Source: PXAP01 sp964421595 | GTDB lineage: Bacteria; Bacteroidota; Bacteroidia; Bacteroidales; PUMT01 | Direction of reading: 5' to 3' | Assembly (NCBI GenBank): GCA_964421595.1 | Contig: CAYQXY010000017.1 | Coordinates: 1 to 64,000, forward strand | DNA length: 64,000 nt | In this document: positions 55,601-63,982 of the stretch, piece by piece | Layout of the letters: each line of letters begins with the position of its first letter | How positions within the stretch are numbered: position 1 is the first letter of the stretch | Translations under genes and position numbers: made by a program | Notes under the pieces: model-generated | What the model was told of the DNA's origin: nothing | Seen by the model: the letters and a program-made list of their open reading frames with translations, nothing else | The model's database searches: none

Positions 55601-55737
55601 ATGTATATGTTGATACTCTGTGGTTTAATGTATCCGTTTTATGGCTGATGAGCCTGATACTTTACCTGTCCATTCTGATCAATGCTCCAAGAAAATTCAT
55701 TGGATTTTTTGAAAGTCTCAGATTCCTGAAATCCTGA
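52636..55737 (+). CDS. Large ABC transporter: ATPase fused to ABC-2 type permease, with N-terminal helical domain
   Basis: 1,033 aa. An acidic helical N-terminal domain (about 1-150) looks TerB-like (inference). A beta-rich segment follows (about 190-285), then an ATPase with Walker A GVSGSGKSTLLNVL (near 300), signature SGGQRKRLNIGLELM (near 406), Walker B ILFIDEPTSG (near 425) and switch NIHQPSSE. That order and wording resemble the ABCG/White type. A CQCC cluster lies just after the ATPase (near 513). The permease has helices from about 590 to 780, a long coiled region (about 790-985) and a last helix near 1,005. Substrate unknown. Confidence 0.85.
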   Translation: MSESILNALIHLFALVANVNESKVSERGRAFVHSYLKRHLGDSNINDYLTLYDDYFDFYSRELKEPGGEITDSELLKFQVTNICGQINRELHQNDRIIVLLRLLEFVNEDNVFTDLEREFIQAVTENFDIPANEVKDAKAFLLGGPRRKINPKNVLIIQQPQESSVDELEGAWVERHKPKMDNQEGFIERDSLDGRIVFLLFRSTGAFVFRYFGNSKLTLEGQPVIPGKFYAYNQGGIIRGDSIAPIYYTEVSSKFFRAPGGLKITLTADQVEFRYPLSQHGIRPFSFSEESGQLIGIMGVSGSGKSTLLNVLNGKLRPRRGKILINSYDINKESEKIEGQIGYVPQDDLLIEELTVYENLYYNARLCFGNFKEERILEIVDKVLADLGLDEFRHLKVGSPLNKFISGGQRKRLNIGLELMREPSILFIDEPTSGLSSLDSDMVMALLKEQAVKGKLVIANIHQPSSEIFKLLDKLWIIDKGGYPIYTGNPLDALVYFKTLSGHVNPGQTECQCCGNVASEQILKIIEAKEVNKSGHSTQRRKVQPEEWYKLYNEKIAPGNKEKPAKNVLPPNMFALPGIEMQFVIFAIRNFLSKMSNRQYLLISLLEAPILAFVLGFFTKHLHEGEYIFSENVNLPAFLFMSVVVALFLGLSVSAEEIIKDRKILERESFLNLSWFSYLNSKIIWVFFLSAVQMFTFVLVGSYILEIKGMILSYWLILFSAACFANMFGLIISSAFKSIVTIYILVPFVLVPQLLLGGIVVKFDNLHDSITDKINVPFVGDLMASRWAFEALAVEQFANNRFQSHFFEYEQQNSDASFKASFLIPRLISKAELIERNLNLNIDIEETVVNLNILQNEIQYLQQVSGLMPFEYINNLNADEYSGLVSEETMGYLIYLRLHFSQVARDAALERDNVYRDLENTLGSLAVYNIRENYYNKALADILLNRHEVNVLYKTDERLVQKKDPVYLLPESNIGRAHFYAAYKQFNHVYVDTLWFNVSVLWLMSLILYLSILINAPRKFIGFFESLRFLKS

Positions 55738-55871
55738 ACAGATTATTTTCTCCATGCTGGCGATAACAATTTTAGTGATTCAGTTACGACCATCATTCAT
55801 ATAAAGTATTGCCTGTTAGGAATGAATTGGGTTTCCGTATTTGTGTATCTTTTTTGTATCCTGCTACATAC

Positions 55872-55907
55872 AAAAAGCCCCCGCAACATTAGTTGCAGGG
55901 GGTTTTT
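55872..55907 (-). terminator. Terminator of the tRNA-Leu gene, possibly bidirectional
   Basis: On the minus strand CCCCCTGCAACTAATGTTGC followed by GGGGG forms a strong hairpin with a T tract just after it. T residues also follow on the plus strand. It lies 2 bp past the tRNA and about 135 bp past the ABC gene. Confidence 0.8.
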
Positions 55908-55909
55908 AG

Positions 55910-55993
55910 TACCCGGGGCCGGGATCGAACCGGCACGGTATTGCTACCACTGGTGTTTGAGACCAGCGCGTCTACCAATTCCGCCACCCGGGC
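55910..55993 (-). tRNA. tRNA-Leu (anticodon CAA)
   Basis: An 84-nt cloverleaf on the minus strand starting GCCCGGGTGGCGGAATTGG. The acceptor arm GCCCGGG pairs with CCCGGGT (G-U at the end), followed by discriminator A73. The anticodon loop CTCAAAC between CTGGT and ACCAG gives CAA, which reads UUG. A long variable arm and the GGTTCGATCC T-loop are as expected for leucine tRNAs. CCA is not encoded. Confidence 0.95.
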
Positions 55994-56424
55994 ATTGTAC
56001 TGGTAAATCGGGTATGCGAAGATAGTTATTTGTTAATAAATACACAAAATAAAAATTGTAAAGCCATGCCGGTATTCATACACCTGAGAGGCTTTACCAT
56101 AACTGGCATTTGGAATAATTAGTTTCAACATCCGGAAAGTGAGTATTCTTACATATACGTCATGCTGTTCTTATTACCCAGATGCGAAGCATAAATTTGC
56201 CTCAGTGCGACAAATTAAAAATTTTATCTATGCAATCACCTGATATTCATCCGTAATAATTATCTCGCCAGGAGGCGGACAAGTCAGGAATCAGGTAAGA
56301 TATGTTTGTGGGAAATTGTTGCAGTGAAGTTTCATTCAAACCATCTAATTGTGGCCACCGATGGACAGGCACTACAATTTGTTTTTTAGGCCTGTCTATG
56401 GGAATTCAGTATAAGATCAGCGCA
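55994..56424. other. Intergenic region with a family A copy
   Basis: 431 bp upstream of the tRNA and downstream of dxs. Contains the family A unit at 56,351-56,401. No ORF is convincing. Confidence 0.5.
56351..56401 (+). repeat. Family A repeat unit, diverged but structure-keeping copy
   Basis: It begins GTGGCCACCGATGGACAGGC and ends GCCTGTCTATGG. GACAGGC (56,364-56,370) pairs with GCCTGTC (56,390-56,396) around a T-rich loop. The leading GTGG(C/T)CACC(A/G)GATGG matches other units while the stem sequence differs on both sides. Confidence 0.55.
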
Positions 56425-58356
56425 TCAGCCGGTGGAGAATAGAATACGTTTTCCGGCAAGTTTTTTTGCAGTTTTTATAATGCCAGCTTCATCGAAGCCG
56501 CATTCTGCATAAAGTTCAGGTAGGGTGCCCTGATCTGTGAACCTGTCAGGGATACCGAGTCTCACAAGTTTTGACTGATAATCATTTAAAGACATGAATT
56601 CCAGGATTGCCGAACCTAATCCGCCTGTTATCATACCATCTTCAACTGTAATAACTGTTTTAAATTTCTTGAAGACTGAGTGCAGGAGCGTTTCATCAAG
56701 CGGTTTGACAAAACGTAAATCAAAATGAGCAACGCTTATATTTTCCTTTTCAAGTTTTGTGCAGGCAGAAGCCACTGCGTTCCCGGGATGTCCAATGCTG
56801 AGAATGGCCAGATCTGTTCCATCACGAAGCTTTCTGCCCGTCCCGACAGAAATTTCTTTAAACTCTTTCCGCCAGTCGGCCATCACCCCATTCCCCCTTG
56901 GGTATCTTATAACGAATGGACCTTTGTCTTTCAGCTGCGCCGTATACATTAGATTACGCAGTTCTTCTTCATTCATCGGTGCCGCAACCGTCATGTTTGG
57001 TATACACCTCATATAGGCAAGATCGAAAAACCCGTGATGCGTTGCCCCGTCATCACCTACCAGTCCCCCCCGGTCAAGGCAGAAAACAACATTGAGCTTT
57101 TGTAGTGCTACATCGTGTATAACCTGATCATAGGCCCGCTGGATGAATGATGAATAAATATTGCAGAAGGGCACCATTCCCTTGGCAGCAAGTCCGGCCG
57201 AAAAAGTGACGGCATGCTGCTCAGCAATACCCACGTCAAAAGTCCTCTCAGGCATTGCCTCCATCATGATATTTAGCGAACATCCGGAAGGCATTGCCGG
57301 AGTTATTCCTACAATTTTTTCATTTTCGCGGGCAAGTTCCAGTATAGTGTGTCCGAATACATCCTGATATCTTGGTGGAGAAGGTTTATCAGTTTTTATT
57401 TTAAGAAGTTCACCGGTATTTTTATCAAATAAACCAGGTGCATGGTACATTGTCTGGTTTAATTCAGCCTGGGGGAATCCCTTTCCTTTAACGGTCCTGA
57501 TATGGAGCAACTTAGGCCCGGGGATTTGTTTTAAATCCTTCAGTATTCGCATCAGGTAAACAACATCGTGGCCATCAACCGGGCCAAAGTACCTGAAATT
57601 AAGCGATTCAAACAGATTACTGTGCTTAAGCAATGCCGTTTTCAATCCGTGCTCAATCTTTTGTACGGCATCCCTGGCAATAGGTCCGAGTTTGCTTATT
57701 TTGCCAAGCAGGTGCCAGAGGTCATCTTTAACCTTGTTGTAAGTTTGTGAGGTTGTTATGTCAAGAAGATATTCCTTTAATGCTCCTACATTTGGGTCAA
57801 TTGCTATATTATTGTCATTAAGGATCACGAGGAGGTTGGAATTCTGTATTCCGGCGTTGTTGAGTCCTTCAAAAGCAAGTCCCCCGGTCATTGAGCCATC
57901 GCCGATAACTGATACGAAGTGCCTGTCATTCTGTTTTTTCAACCCTGCTGCAACGGCCATCCCAAGTGCTGCTGAAATTGAAGTTGAAGAATGCCCTACT
58001 CCAAAACAATCATGCGGACTTTCCAGCAACTTTGGAAAACCACTAATGCCCTTATACTTTCTGTTTGTGTGGAATACATCACGTCTTCCGGTAAGGATTT
58101 TGTGTCCGTAAGCCTGGTGACCTACATCCCAGATAATTTTATCTTTTGGCGTGCTGAATACATAATGCAGGGCAACTGTAAGTTCTACTACGCCGAGACT
58201 TGCTCCGAAATGGCCCGGGTTTGAGGAAACTACATCAATAATGAACCTTCTGAGTTCCTCACTTACTTTCATAAGATCTTCCGGATTCAGTTTTTTCAGA
58301 TCTGAAGGTGAATCAATCTTATCCAGAAATTGATAATCGGTGTTTTCTGAGCTCAT
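56425..58356 (-). CDS. dxs: 1-deoxy-D-xylulose-5-phosphate synthase
   Basis: Thiamine-diphosphate enzyme that condenses pyruvate and glyceraldehyde 3-phosphate, first step of the MEP pathway; 643 aa, full length. The ThDP motif GDGSMTGGLAFEGLNNAG (about 152-169), the N-terminal WDVGHQAYGHKILTGR, and the C-terminal transketolase-like part with GIAEQHAVTFSAGLA (near 377) and DRGGLVGDDGATHHGFFDL are present. Together with ispD at 34.7 kb it shows that isoprenoids are made by the MEP route. Confidence 0.96.
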   Translation of the reverse strand: MSSENTDYQFLDKIDSPSDLKKLNPEDLMKVSEELRRFIIDVVSSNPGHFGASLGVVELTVALHYVFSTPKDKIIWDVGHQAYGHKILTGRRDVFHTNRKYKGISGFPKLLESPHDCFGVGHSSTSISAALGMAVAAGLKKQNDRHFVSVIGDGSMTGGLAFEGLNNAGIQNSNLLVILNDNNIAIDPNVGALKEYLLDITTSQTYNKVKDDLWHLLGKISKLGPIARDAVQKIEHGLKTALLKHSNLFESLNFRYFGPVDGHDVVYLMRILKDLKQIPGPKLLHIRTVKGKGFPQAELNQTMYHAPGLFDKNTGELLKIKTDKPSPPRYQDVFGHTILELARENEKIVGITPAMPSGCSLNIMMEAMPERTFDVGIAEQHAVTFSAGLAAKGMVPFCNIYSSFIQRAYDQVIHDVALQKLNVVFCLDRGGLVGDDGATHHGFFDLAYMRCIPNMTVAAPMNEEELRNLMYTAQLKDKGPFVIRYPRGNGVMADWRKEFKEISVGTGRKLRDGTDLAILSIGHPGNAVASACTKLEKENISVAHFDLRFVKPLDETLLHSVFKKFKTVITVEDGMITGGLGSAILEFMSLNDYQSKLVRLGIPDRFTDQGTLPELYAECGFDEAGIIKTAKKLAGKRILFSTG

Positions 58357-58504
58357 CAGTGAACTGCTGATTTAATTACTCAAACCTACTAGTTTTTTGC
58401 AAGATGACCAAACAAAAAGTTTTAAATCCATTTCGTGAATCTGTTATACTGATAAGATTGCGGAGATTAGAATTTTAAGATATTTCCAATTTGCACGACG
58501 AATA

Positions 58505-58580
58505 TTTACAGGAATAATCTCCCATGAGCCAGTTCTCTCACAAAAAATTAACAAATCATGGTCAAATCTTCTGTGGTTAA
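58505..58580 (-). repeat. Family A repeat remnant, inverted
   Basis: On the minus strand AACCACAGAAGATTTGACCATG, a T-run with TTTTTTGTGAG, then ACTGGCTCATGGGAGATTAT (quoted in parts) follow the same order as the 2.2-kb unit. Confidence 0.6.
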
Positions 58581-58675
58581 AACTTTAAGTTGACAAAAAA
58601 ATTTCACTATAATAACAAAAAATTCTTTAATCTGTTCAGATGGAAATTTTTCCTTGATAACTAATTAACAAGATA

Positions 58676-58735
58676 TTTTTATCCGAAATTACACCCTAAC
58701 AAATGAAAAAAGTTGACTTCTTCTATTACATATGA
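58676..58735 (+). repeat. Family B partial copy lacking hairpin 2
   Basis: ATCCGAAATTACACCCTAAC then AAATGAAAAAA match the head of the family B element. They run straight into GTTGACTTCTTCTATTACATA, which resembles the DNA after copy 2 (ATTGACTTCGTTGATTACCCA at about 36,120). Confidence 0.6.
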
Positions 58736-58906
58736 GATATCCACATCATTCTATTATGTTAAGCAGAGGTGTAATTCACGGGAATTCCTCATCAGTAATA
58801 TACAGATCAAAGCGTTTAACATAGCATGTGGATTTAATGAATTAATTGATTTTTACACTTTATTTGAGGAAACTGCGTTTTAAATCTGAATTTATTCTAA
58901 ACTTCC

Positions 58907-58914
58907 TATATTTG
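58907..58914 (+). promoter_or_regulatory. Candidate -7 promoter box of the OmpA-like gene
   Basis: TATATTTG matches TAnnTTTG and lies 78 bp before the chosen ATG. Confidence 0.45.
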
Positions 58915-58991
58915 CATGAGACCTGAATTTGCATTACCACGGTTTTTGTGAATATCTTTATGAAAATCAATTTATTAAATATTTAATCCGA

Positions 58992-59999
58992 ATGACAAAT
59001 TCCCATAGATCTTTATTTTTACTCATAGGTATTGTGATCATTTCCTCGTGTGTCCCTGCTAGTCATTTTCAGGAAATGAGGAGTGCCAAAGTTAGTTCTG
59101 AGCAAGAGCGTGATTCTCTGCTTATCGAAAATAAGCAAATGGAAATTAAGCTCACCGAACTGGAAGCCCGGCTTTCAATTCTCGACAAGGAGATTGGTGT
59201 TCTGTTAAGAGACAGTACCAACAGAGCTATAATGCTGAGAAACACAAAAGCTGACCTTGAGAGAGCCAGAAGCCAGTTTAATGAACTTCAGCAAACCCAG
59301 GAGTCTATACTAAAGGGTTCCGCCAGGGAGACAACCCGGTTGTTGCAACAGTTGCAGACTACACAGGTTGAATTGATATCAAGAGAGGACCGGCTAAAAG
59401 AGATGGAGGATGATCTTAACGCGAAGGAGAGGGTTTTGCAGGAAATGACAGAAGACCTTGAAAAAAGGAATGCCCGTCTGGTTGAGCTTGAGGGCATATT
59501 ATCCAGGCAGGATTCAATAGTAAATGCCCTTCACAATACGATATCTGCAGCACTGCGCGGTTTTGAGGGCCAGGGGCTCAGTGTATATGAAAGAAACGGG
59601 AAGGTTTATGTATCACTGGAGGAACAGTTGTTATTCCAGACCGGCAGTACAGTTGTTGATCCGAATGGGGTAAGGGCATTAAAGGATCTGGCACAGGTTC
59701 TGGAGAATAATACCGATATAAATATTATGATTGAAGGTCATACCGACGATGTACCTGTTACTCCGGGGCCAAGGATGCAGGATAACTGGGATCTGAGTGT
59801 TTTAAGGGCTACATCCATTGTAAGAATCTTGCTTGAAGGGACATCAATTAATCCCCAGAGGTTCATCGTGGCAGGCAGGGGAGAACACATGGCTGTAGCT
59901 GCAGGTCAATCTCCTGAGGCAAGACGTAAAAACCGTCGGACAGAAATCATATTAACTCCCCGGCTGGATGAACTGTTCCGGATCCTTGAGTCAAACTGA
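58992..59999 (+). CDS. OmpA-family lipoprotein with coiled coil
   Basis: 335-aa envelope protein. I use the ATG at 58,992 (MTNSHRSLFLLIGIVIISSC), which gives a good lipobox at ISSC; the longer frame starts with TTG. A coiled coil of about 150 residues (35-185) separates the lipid anchor from a C-terminal OmpA domain. That domain contains the peptidoglycan-binding pattern IEGHTDDVPV...NWDLSVLRATSIVRILL and GRGEHMAVA...RRKNRRTEIIL. It probably tethers the outer membrane to the cell wall. Confidence 0.92.
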   Translation: MTNSHRSLFLLIGIVIISSCVPASHFQEMRSAKVSSEQERDSLLIENKQMEIKLTELEARLSILDKEIGVLLRDSTNRAIMLRNTKADLERARSQFNELQQTQESILKGSARETTRLLQQLQTTQVELISREDRLKEMEDDLNAKERVLQEMTEDLEKRNARLVELEGILSRQDSIVNALHNTISAALRGFEGQGLSVYERNGKVYVSLEEQLLFQTGSTVVDPNGVRALKDLAQVLENNTDINIMIEGHTDDVPVTPGPRMQDNWDLSVLRATSIVRILLEGTSINPQRFIVAGRGEHMAVAAGQSPEARRKNRRTEIILTPRLDELFRILESN

Positions 60000-60211
60000 C
60001 CTGGTTCTGACTGTACACGGTGCCTTATAACAGACCGGTGTGGTTCACAGTTGGATAACCTTTATTTTAGTGACCTGAAACGGTGAAGTAACGCTCAAAT
60101 AAAGTGTGCTTTATGGTCAGGTATATATCCATATGCCCTGACACCCACAGCGGAGATTTCGGTTCAGGATGGTTCTGCACTGATATATGAATGAATCATC
60201 TGTTACAGCTT

Positions 60212-61330
60212 TTAAATTATCTTCTCGTTGTATAATACCAGCAACTGGCTGTTATCGACCATACCAATATATCCCGACCTTCCAGTTATCTCAGGTGACC
60301 TGATACCATTATTGAAAAGCATGGGACCTGTAAATATTCTGGCTTCGTCCCATAAATTCTTATCTATAAACTGTTTGAGAGTGTATGCGCCCCCCTCAAT
60401 AATTAGTGACTGGATATTTTCCCTGTAAAGTACTTCCAGCATCTGTAATTCAGCATCATTTTCGAAATCGATTTTAACGAATTTTGTTCTGACGGCTTCA
60501 GATGTTAAAGATTCCGCTGCTTTAGATTCAGAGAAACTTACATCATTACCTTCTTCAGGGAATGTTTTTTCAGTGAAAACAATTGTATCCTGGTTATTAT
60601 CGAATACATGGTATTTACTGCCCAGAATGCGCTTCCTGTCTATTACCAGCCTTATCGGATCCCTGCCTTCCCAGTCCCTTACATTCAACCTGGGATTGTC
60701 TTTTAAAACAGTTGTTGTCCCGACAAGTATGGCCTGCTCCTCAGCCCTCCATTTATGAACCAGTATGCGAGCCTGCTGGGAAGTGATCCAGTTAGGTTCT
60801 ATAGGAGAATCTGAAGACCTGATAAGATCAATGAATCCATCGGCCGACTTAGCCCATTTAAGTATTATATATGGTCTTTTCCGGATATGCCATGAAAAAA
60901 ACCTGGCATTGACATCTTTGCATTCATCACTGAGTATTCCTTCTGTCACTTTAACTCCTTTTTCCCTCAATAATTTTATTCCTTTTCCGGCAACCAGTTC
61001 ATTGGGGTCATAAGTACCGATTTTTACAGATGGGATACTTTTCTCCAAAATCAGATTTACACATGGGGGAGTTTTTCCAAAATGGGAGCATGGCTCCAGA
61101 TTAACATAGAGCGTTGATTCTTTGAGCAATTCAGGATCCTTAACATTTGCAATGGCATTTACTTCTGCGTGCGCCTGGCCGAAGACCTGATGGAAACCTT
61201 CTCCAATTATCGTTTTATTATGAACTATAACACAGCCAACCAGGGGGTTGGGTGCAACATTCCCCTTTCCCTGCAATGCCAGGTCAAGGCATCTCCTCAT
61301 AAATTTCTCATCATTGGCAGAATCTTGCAT
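60212..61330 (-). CDS. ribD: Bifunctional riboflavin biosynthesis protein RibD (deaminase/reductase)
   Basis: Two-step riboflavin enzyme of 372 aa. The N-terminal deaminase domain has the zinc site HAEVNAI (near 51) and PCSHFGKTPPCVNLIL (near 80). The C-terminal reductase domain begins RPYIILKWAKSADGFI (about 153) and ends with IIEGGAYTLKQFIDKNLWDEARIF. I place the start at the ATG at 61,330; the longer frame would run 27 codons into the divergent prmC. Some relatives keep the same order, so this is a normal RibD. Confidence 0.94.
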   Translation of the reverse strand: MQDSANDEKFMRRCLDLALQGKGNVAPNPLVGCVIVHNKTIIGEGFHQVFGQAHAEVNAIANVKDPELLKESTLYVNLEPCSHFGKTPPCVNLILEKSIPSVKIGTYDPNELVAGKGIKLLREKGVKVTEGILSDECKDVNARFFSWHIRKRPYIILKWAKSADGFIDLIRSSDSPIEPNWITSQQARILVHKWRAEEQAILVGTTTVLKDNPRLNVRDWEGRDPIRLVIDRKRILGSKYHVFDNNQDTIVFTEKTFPEEGNDVSFSESKAAESLTSEAVRTKFVKIDFENDAELQMLEVLYRENIQSLIIEGGAYTLKQFIDKNLWDEARIFTGPMLFNNGIRSPEITGRSGYIGMVDNSQLLVLYNEKII

Positions 61331-61384
61331 GTTTTTTTTTAGTTTGTTTGTATAATATTTCAAAAAAATGTGAATCTTTGAGCC

Positions 61385-62245
61385 ATGGATCAGGACCCGC
61401 CAGTTGTTCATGAGGTCTTAAAAGAAATACGGAATGAACTAAAGCAAATTTACCCTCCCGGTGAAATTCAGGGAATTTCAGAACTTATATTTGAAAACCT
61501 TCTGAATTACTCAAAAACCGATATTCTGCTAAACAGCAATACAAAAATATCTAAATTAATATATAATCAAATTACCGAAATTATTAATCAGCTGCTTAAG
61601 AACAAACCCATTCAGTATATCCTTGGTGAAGCATGGTTTTATGATATAAAACTTGAAGTTTCTCCTGATGTTCTCATACCACGTCAGGAAACTGAAGAGC
61701 TTGTTAAGTGGGTAATAGAAGAGTGCGGCAGCCGGTACCTTGAAATGGTTGATCTGGGCACCGGCAGTGGTTGTATAGCAATAGCCCTTGCTCTTAATCT
61801 GCCAAACGCTAAAGTTTATGCAACGGATATATCAGCGAGAGCTGTACAGCTTGCAGAAAAAAATGCATTGGTCAATAATGCAGATGTTAAGTTTTTTGTT
61901 GACAATATTTTTAATCCGCTCTTTGTAAAGTCAAAAAAATTTGATATAATTGTAAGCAATCCCCCTTATGTAACAGAATCGGAAAAACCACGTATAGATA
62001 AGAATGTTCTGCATTATGAACCTGTGACTGCATTGTTTGTGCCAGACCAGAATTCACTATTGTACTACAAGGCAATTGCAGCACTTGCCCGTGAGGCACT
62101 AACTCCGGGCGGACGATTGTATCTGGAGATAAATGAAAGTAAATCAGAGGAAATAGAGGAATTACTTATCAGATCAAATTTCTCACAAATAGAAATCAGA
62201 AAGGATATTAACGGAAAATTCCGGATGGTCAGAGCTGTTTTATGA
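61385..62245 (+). CDS. prmC: Peptide chain release factor N5-glutamine methyltransferase
   Basis: SAM-dependent enzyme that methylates the glutamine of the GGQ motif in release factors; 286 aa. The SAM-binding motif MVDLGTGSGCIAIALALNLP (about 121-140) and the substrate motif IVSNPPYVTES (near 195) are diagnostic. The N-terminal helical bundle ends with PIQYILGEAWFYDIKLEVSP, followed by VLIPRQETEELV. It diverges from ribD with a 54-bp spacer. Its substrate gene prfB lies about 650 bp downstream on the same strand. Confidence 0.96.
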   Translation: MDQDPPVVHEVLKEIRNELKQIYPPGEIQGISELIFENLLNYSKTDILLNSNTKISKLIYNQITEIINQLLKNKPIQYILGEAWFYDIKLEVSPDVLIPRQETEELVKWVIEECGSRYLEMVDLGTGSGCIAIALALNLPNAKVYATDISARAVQLAEKNALVNNADVKFFVDNIFNPLFVKSKKFDIIVSNPPYVTESEKPRIDKNVLHYEPVTALFVPDQNSLLYYKAIAALAREALTPGGRLYLEINESKSEEIEELLIRSNFSQIEIRKDINGKFRMVRAVL

Positions 62246-62289
62246 ATATTCAATTTTTACCTTCATACAATTTTTAACTATTAACTAAA

Positions 62290-62781
62290 ATGCATTTAAA
62301 GAAGACTATTACCCATGCGGAAGCACTCGACAAGGCGCGTAAGCTATGCGCTGCTGAAGAAAAATGCCGCTTTGATATCCGTAAAAAACTTTTTGACTGG
62401 GGAGTCAGTTCCGGTGATACTGAAAAAATCATCAATGAGCTTGTGGCCGACAAATTTCTTGATGAATGGAGATTTGCAAGGTTGTTCGCAGTGGGGAAAT
62501 TCCACAATAACAAATGGGGGAAAATAAAGATCTCCTATGAACTTCTCCGGAAAAACATTGCTAAAAATACTATTGAAGATGCCCTGAGAAGGATTGATGA
62601 TGAAGAATATGCTGAGGTTCTCAGAAAGGAGTTGTTGAAAAAACAAAGATCCATTCCAACAGATGACAATCAGGAACTAAAAGAAAAACTCCACAGGTTT
62701 GCCAGTAGTAAAGGATATGAGTATGATATAATTGAAAAGGTACTCGACGATTTGATTGTAATAAGTGAGGCGGGTTCATAA
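62290..62781 (+). CDS. recX: Regulatory protein RecX
   Basis: 163-aa protein of three-helix repeats typical of RecX, which limits RecA filament activity. The repeats are seen in EEKCRFDIRKKLFDWGVSSG, INELVADKFLDEWRFARLFA and KWGKIKISYELLRKNIAKNT. Length is usual. recA is not in the window. It is cotranscribed with prmC (44-bp spacing), while prfB follows 111 bp later. Confidence 0.88.
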   Translation: MHLKKTITHAEALDKARKLCAAEEKCRFDIRKKLFDWGVSSGDTEKIINELVADKFLDEWRFARLFAVGKFHNNKWGKIKISYELLRKNIAKNTIEDALRRIDDEEYAEVLRKELLKKQRSIPTDDNQELKEKLHRFASSKGYEYDIIEKVLDDLIVISEAGS

Positions 62782-62866
62782 TATGCGACCGTATGGTGCA
62801 ACATGATTTACCTGCCTTAAAGTCTGCTAAGGAGAAATAAAAAGAAATTAACCGGGCGGAATTTTG

Positions 62867-62874
62867 TAATTTTG
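62867..62874 (+). promoter_or_regulatory. Candidate -7 promoter box of prfB
   Basis: TAATTTTG fits TAnnTTTG and lies 18 bp before the prfB ATG, implying a very short leader. No -33 element is clear. Confidence 0.4.
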
Positions 62875-62892
62875 AATAAAAATCTATCACCA

Positions 62893-63982
62893 ATGATAAA
62901 CCAGGACAATATTAAAGATCTTGTAAGGCGGAGTGATGCGCTGAGGAGGCATCTTTGACATAGACAGTAAATTGATACAACTGGAGGGAGAAGAGGAGAA
63001 AACCCGTGATCCGAAATTTTGGGATGATCCTAAAGAGGCTGAAAAGCAGTTAAAAGAGATAGCAGCCATAAAAAGCTGGACTGATAGTTTTGCTCAGGTT
63101 AGCAGTGCCATTGAAGATCTGGAGATTCTTCATGACTTTTTTGACGAGGGAGAATCCTCGGAGGAAGAGGTTGATGCACAATACAAAAAAGCTCTGAATC
63201 TTATCGAAGACCTTGAATTCAGGAACATGCTCAGCGGTGAAGAAGATGTGCTTGGAGCAATTCTTAAAATTAATGCAGGTGCCGGGGGTACGGAGAGTCT
63301 TGACTGGGCAGAAATGCTTATGAGAATGTACCTGCGATGGGGTGAAAAAAATAATTATCAGTTAAAGCAGCTTGATTTTCAGGATGGGGAAGAGGCAGGT
63401 ATCAAGACAGTTACCCTTGAGTTTACCGGAGATTATGCATATGGATATTTAAAAAGCGAATCGGGTGTTCACCGGTTGGTAAGGTTATCGCCGTTCGATT
63501 CCAATAATAAAAGGCACACTTCATTCGCTTCGGTTTTTGTATCTCCGCTGGTCGATGACACCATCGATATAGTTGTCAGTCCTGCCGATATCACCTGGGA
63601 AACCTACAGGGCAAGCGGGGCAGGCGGACAAAACGTGAATAAGGTTGAGACGGCAGTCCGTTTAAGGCATCATCCTTCAGGGCTTGTGGTTGAGAACCAG
63701 GAAGATCGCTCACAGCTGAAGAACAAGGAAAATGCAATGAAAATTCTCAAATCGCAGTTATACGAAATGGAGCTGGAGAAACGGCGTCAGGCGCAGGCTG
63801 CTATTGAAAGCGGCAAGAAAAAGATCGAATGGGGATCGCAGATAAGAAACTATGTTCTTCACCCCTACAAACTCATAAAGGATGTCAGAACCAATTATGA
63901 GACCTCAAATGTTCAGGAGGTGCTTGATGGAGAACTGGATGATTTTATCAAGGCCTACCTGATGGAGTACGGGTCTCAGTAA
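62893..63982 (+). CDS. prfB: Peptide chain release factor 2, with programmed +1 frameshift
   Basis: Release factor for UGA/UAA; about 362 aa after recoding. ATG at 62,893 opens 21 codons ending AGG-AGG-CAT-CTT, then an in-frame TGA at 62,956-62,958. The main frame begins at GAC (62,957), giving DIDSKLIQ and then the remainder. The slip site CTTTGAC with an upstream AGGAGG (62,944-62,949) is the classical autoregulatory RF2 signal. The SPF anticodon-like tripeptide (RLSPFDSNNKRH) and GGQ (ASGAGGQNVNKVET) are both present. It is the probable target of the nearby PrmC. Confidence 0.95.
62944..62959 (+). promoter_or_regulatory. RF2 programmed frameshift site
   Basis: AGGAGGCATCTTTGAC: the internal Shine-Dalgarno-like AGGAGG, then the slippery CTT, then stop TGA followed by C. 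The spacing is the same as in the well-known E. coli site. When RF2 is scarce, ribosomes shift +1 and read GAC. Confidence 0.92.

Larger units (their letters stand above)
58357..58991. other. Divergent intergenic region with repeat remnants
   Basis: 635 bp between dxs and the OmpA-like gene. Contains an inverted family A remnant (58,505-58,580), a partial family B copy lacking the second hairpin (58,676-58,735), and a promoter-like TATATTTG at 58,907-58,914. No ORF. Confidence 0.5.

Noticed and set aside
62956..62958. In-frame TGA in prfB as a pseudogene-making mutation
   Set aside because: The surrounding AGGAGG...CTTTGAC is the known RF2 programmed frameshift signal and the rest of the gene is intact.
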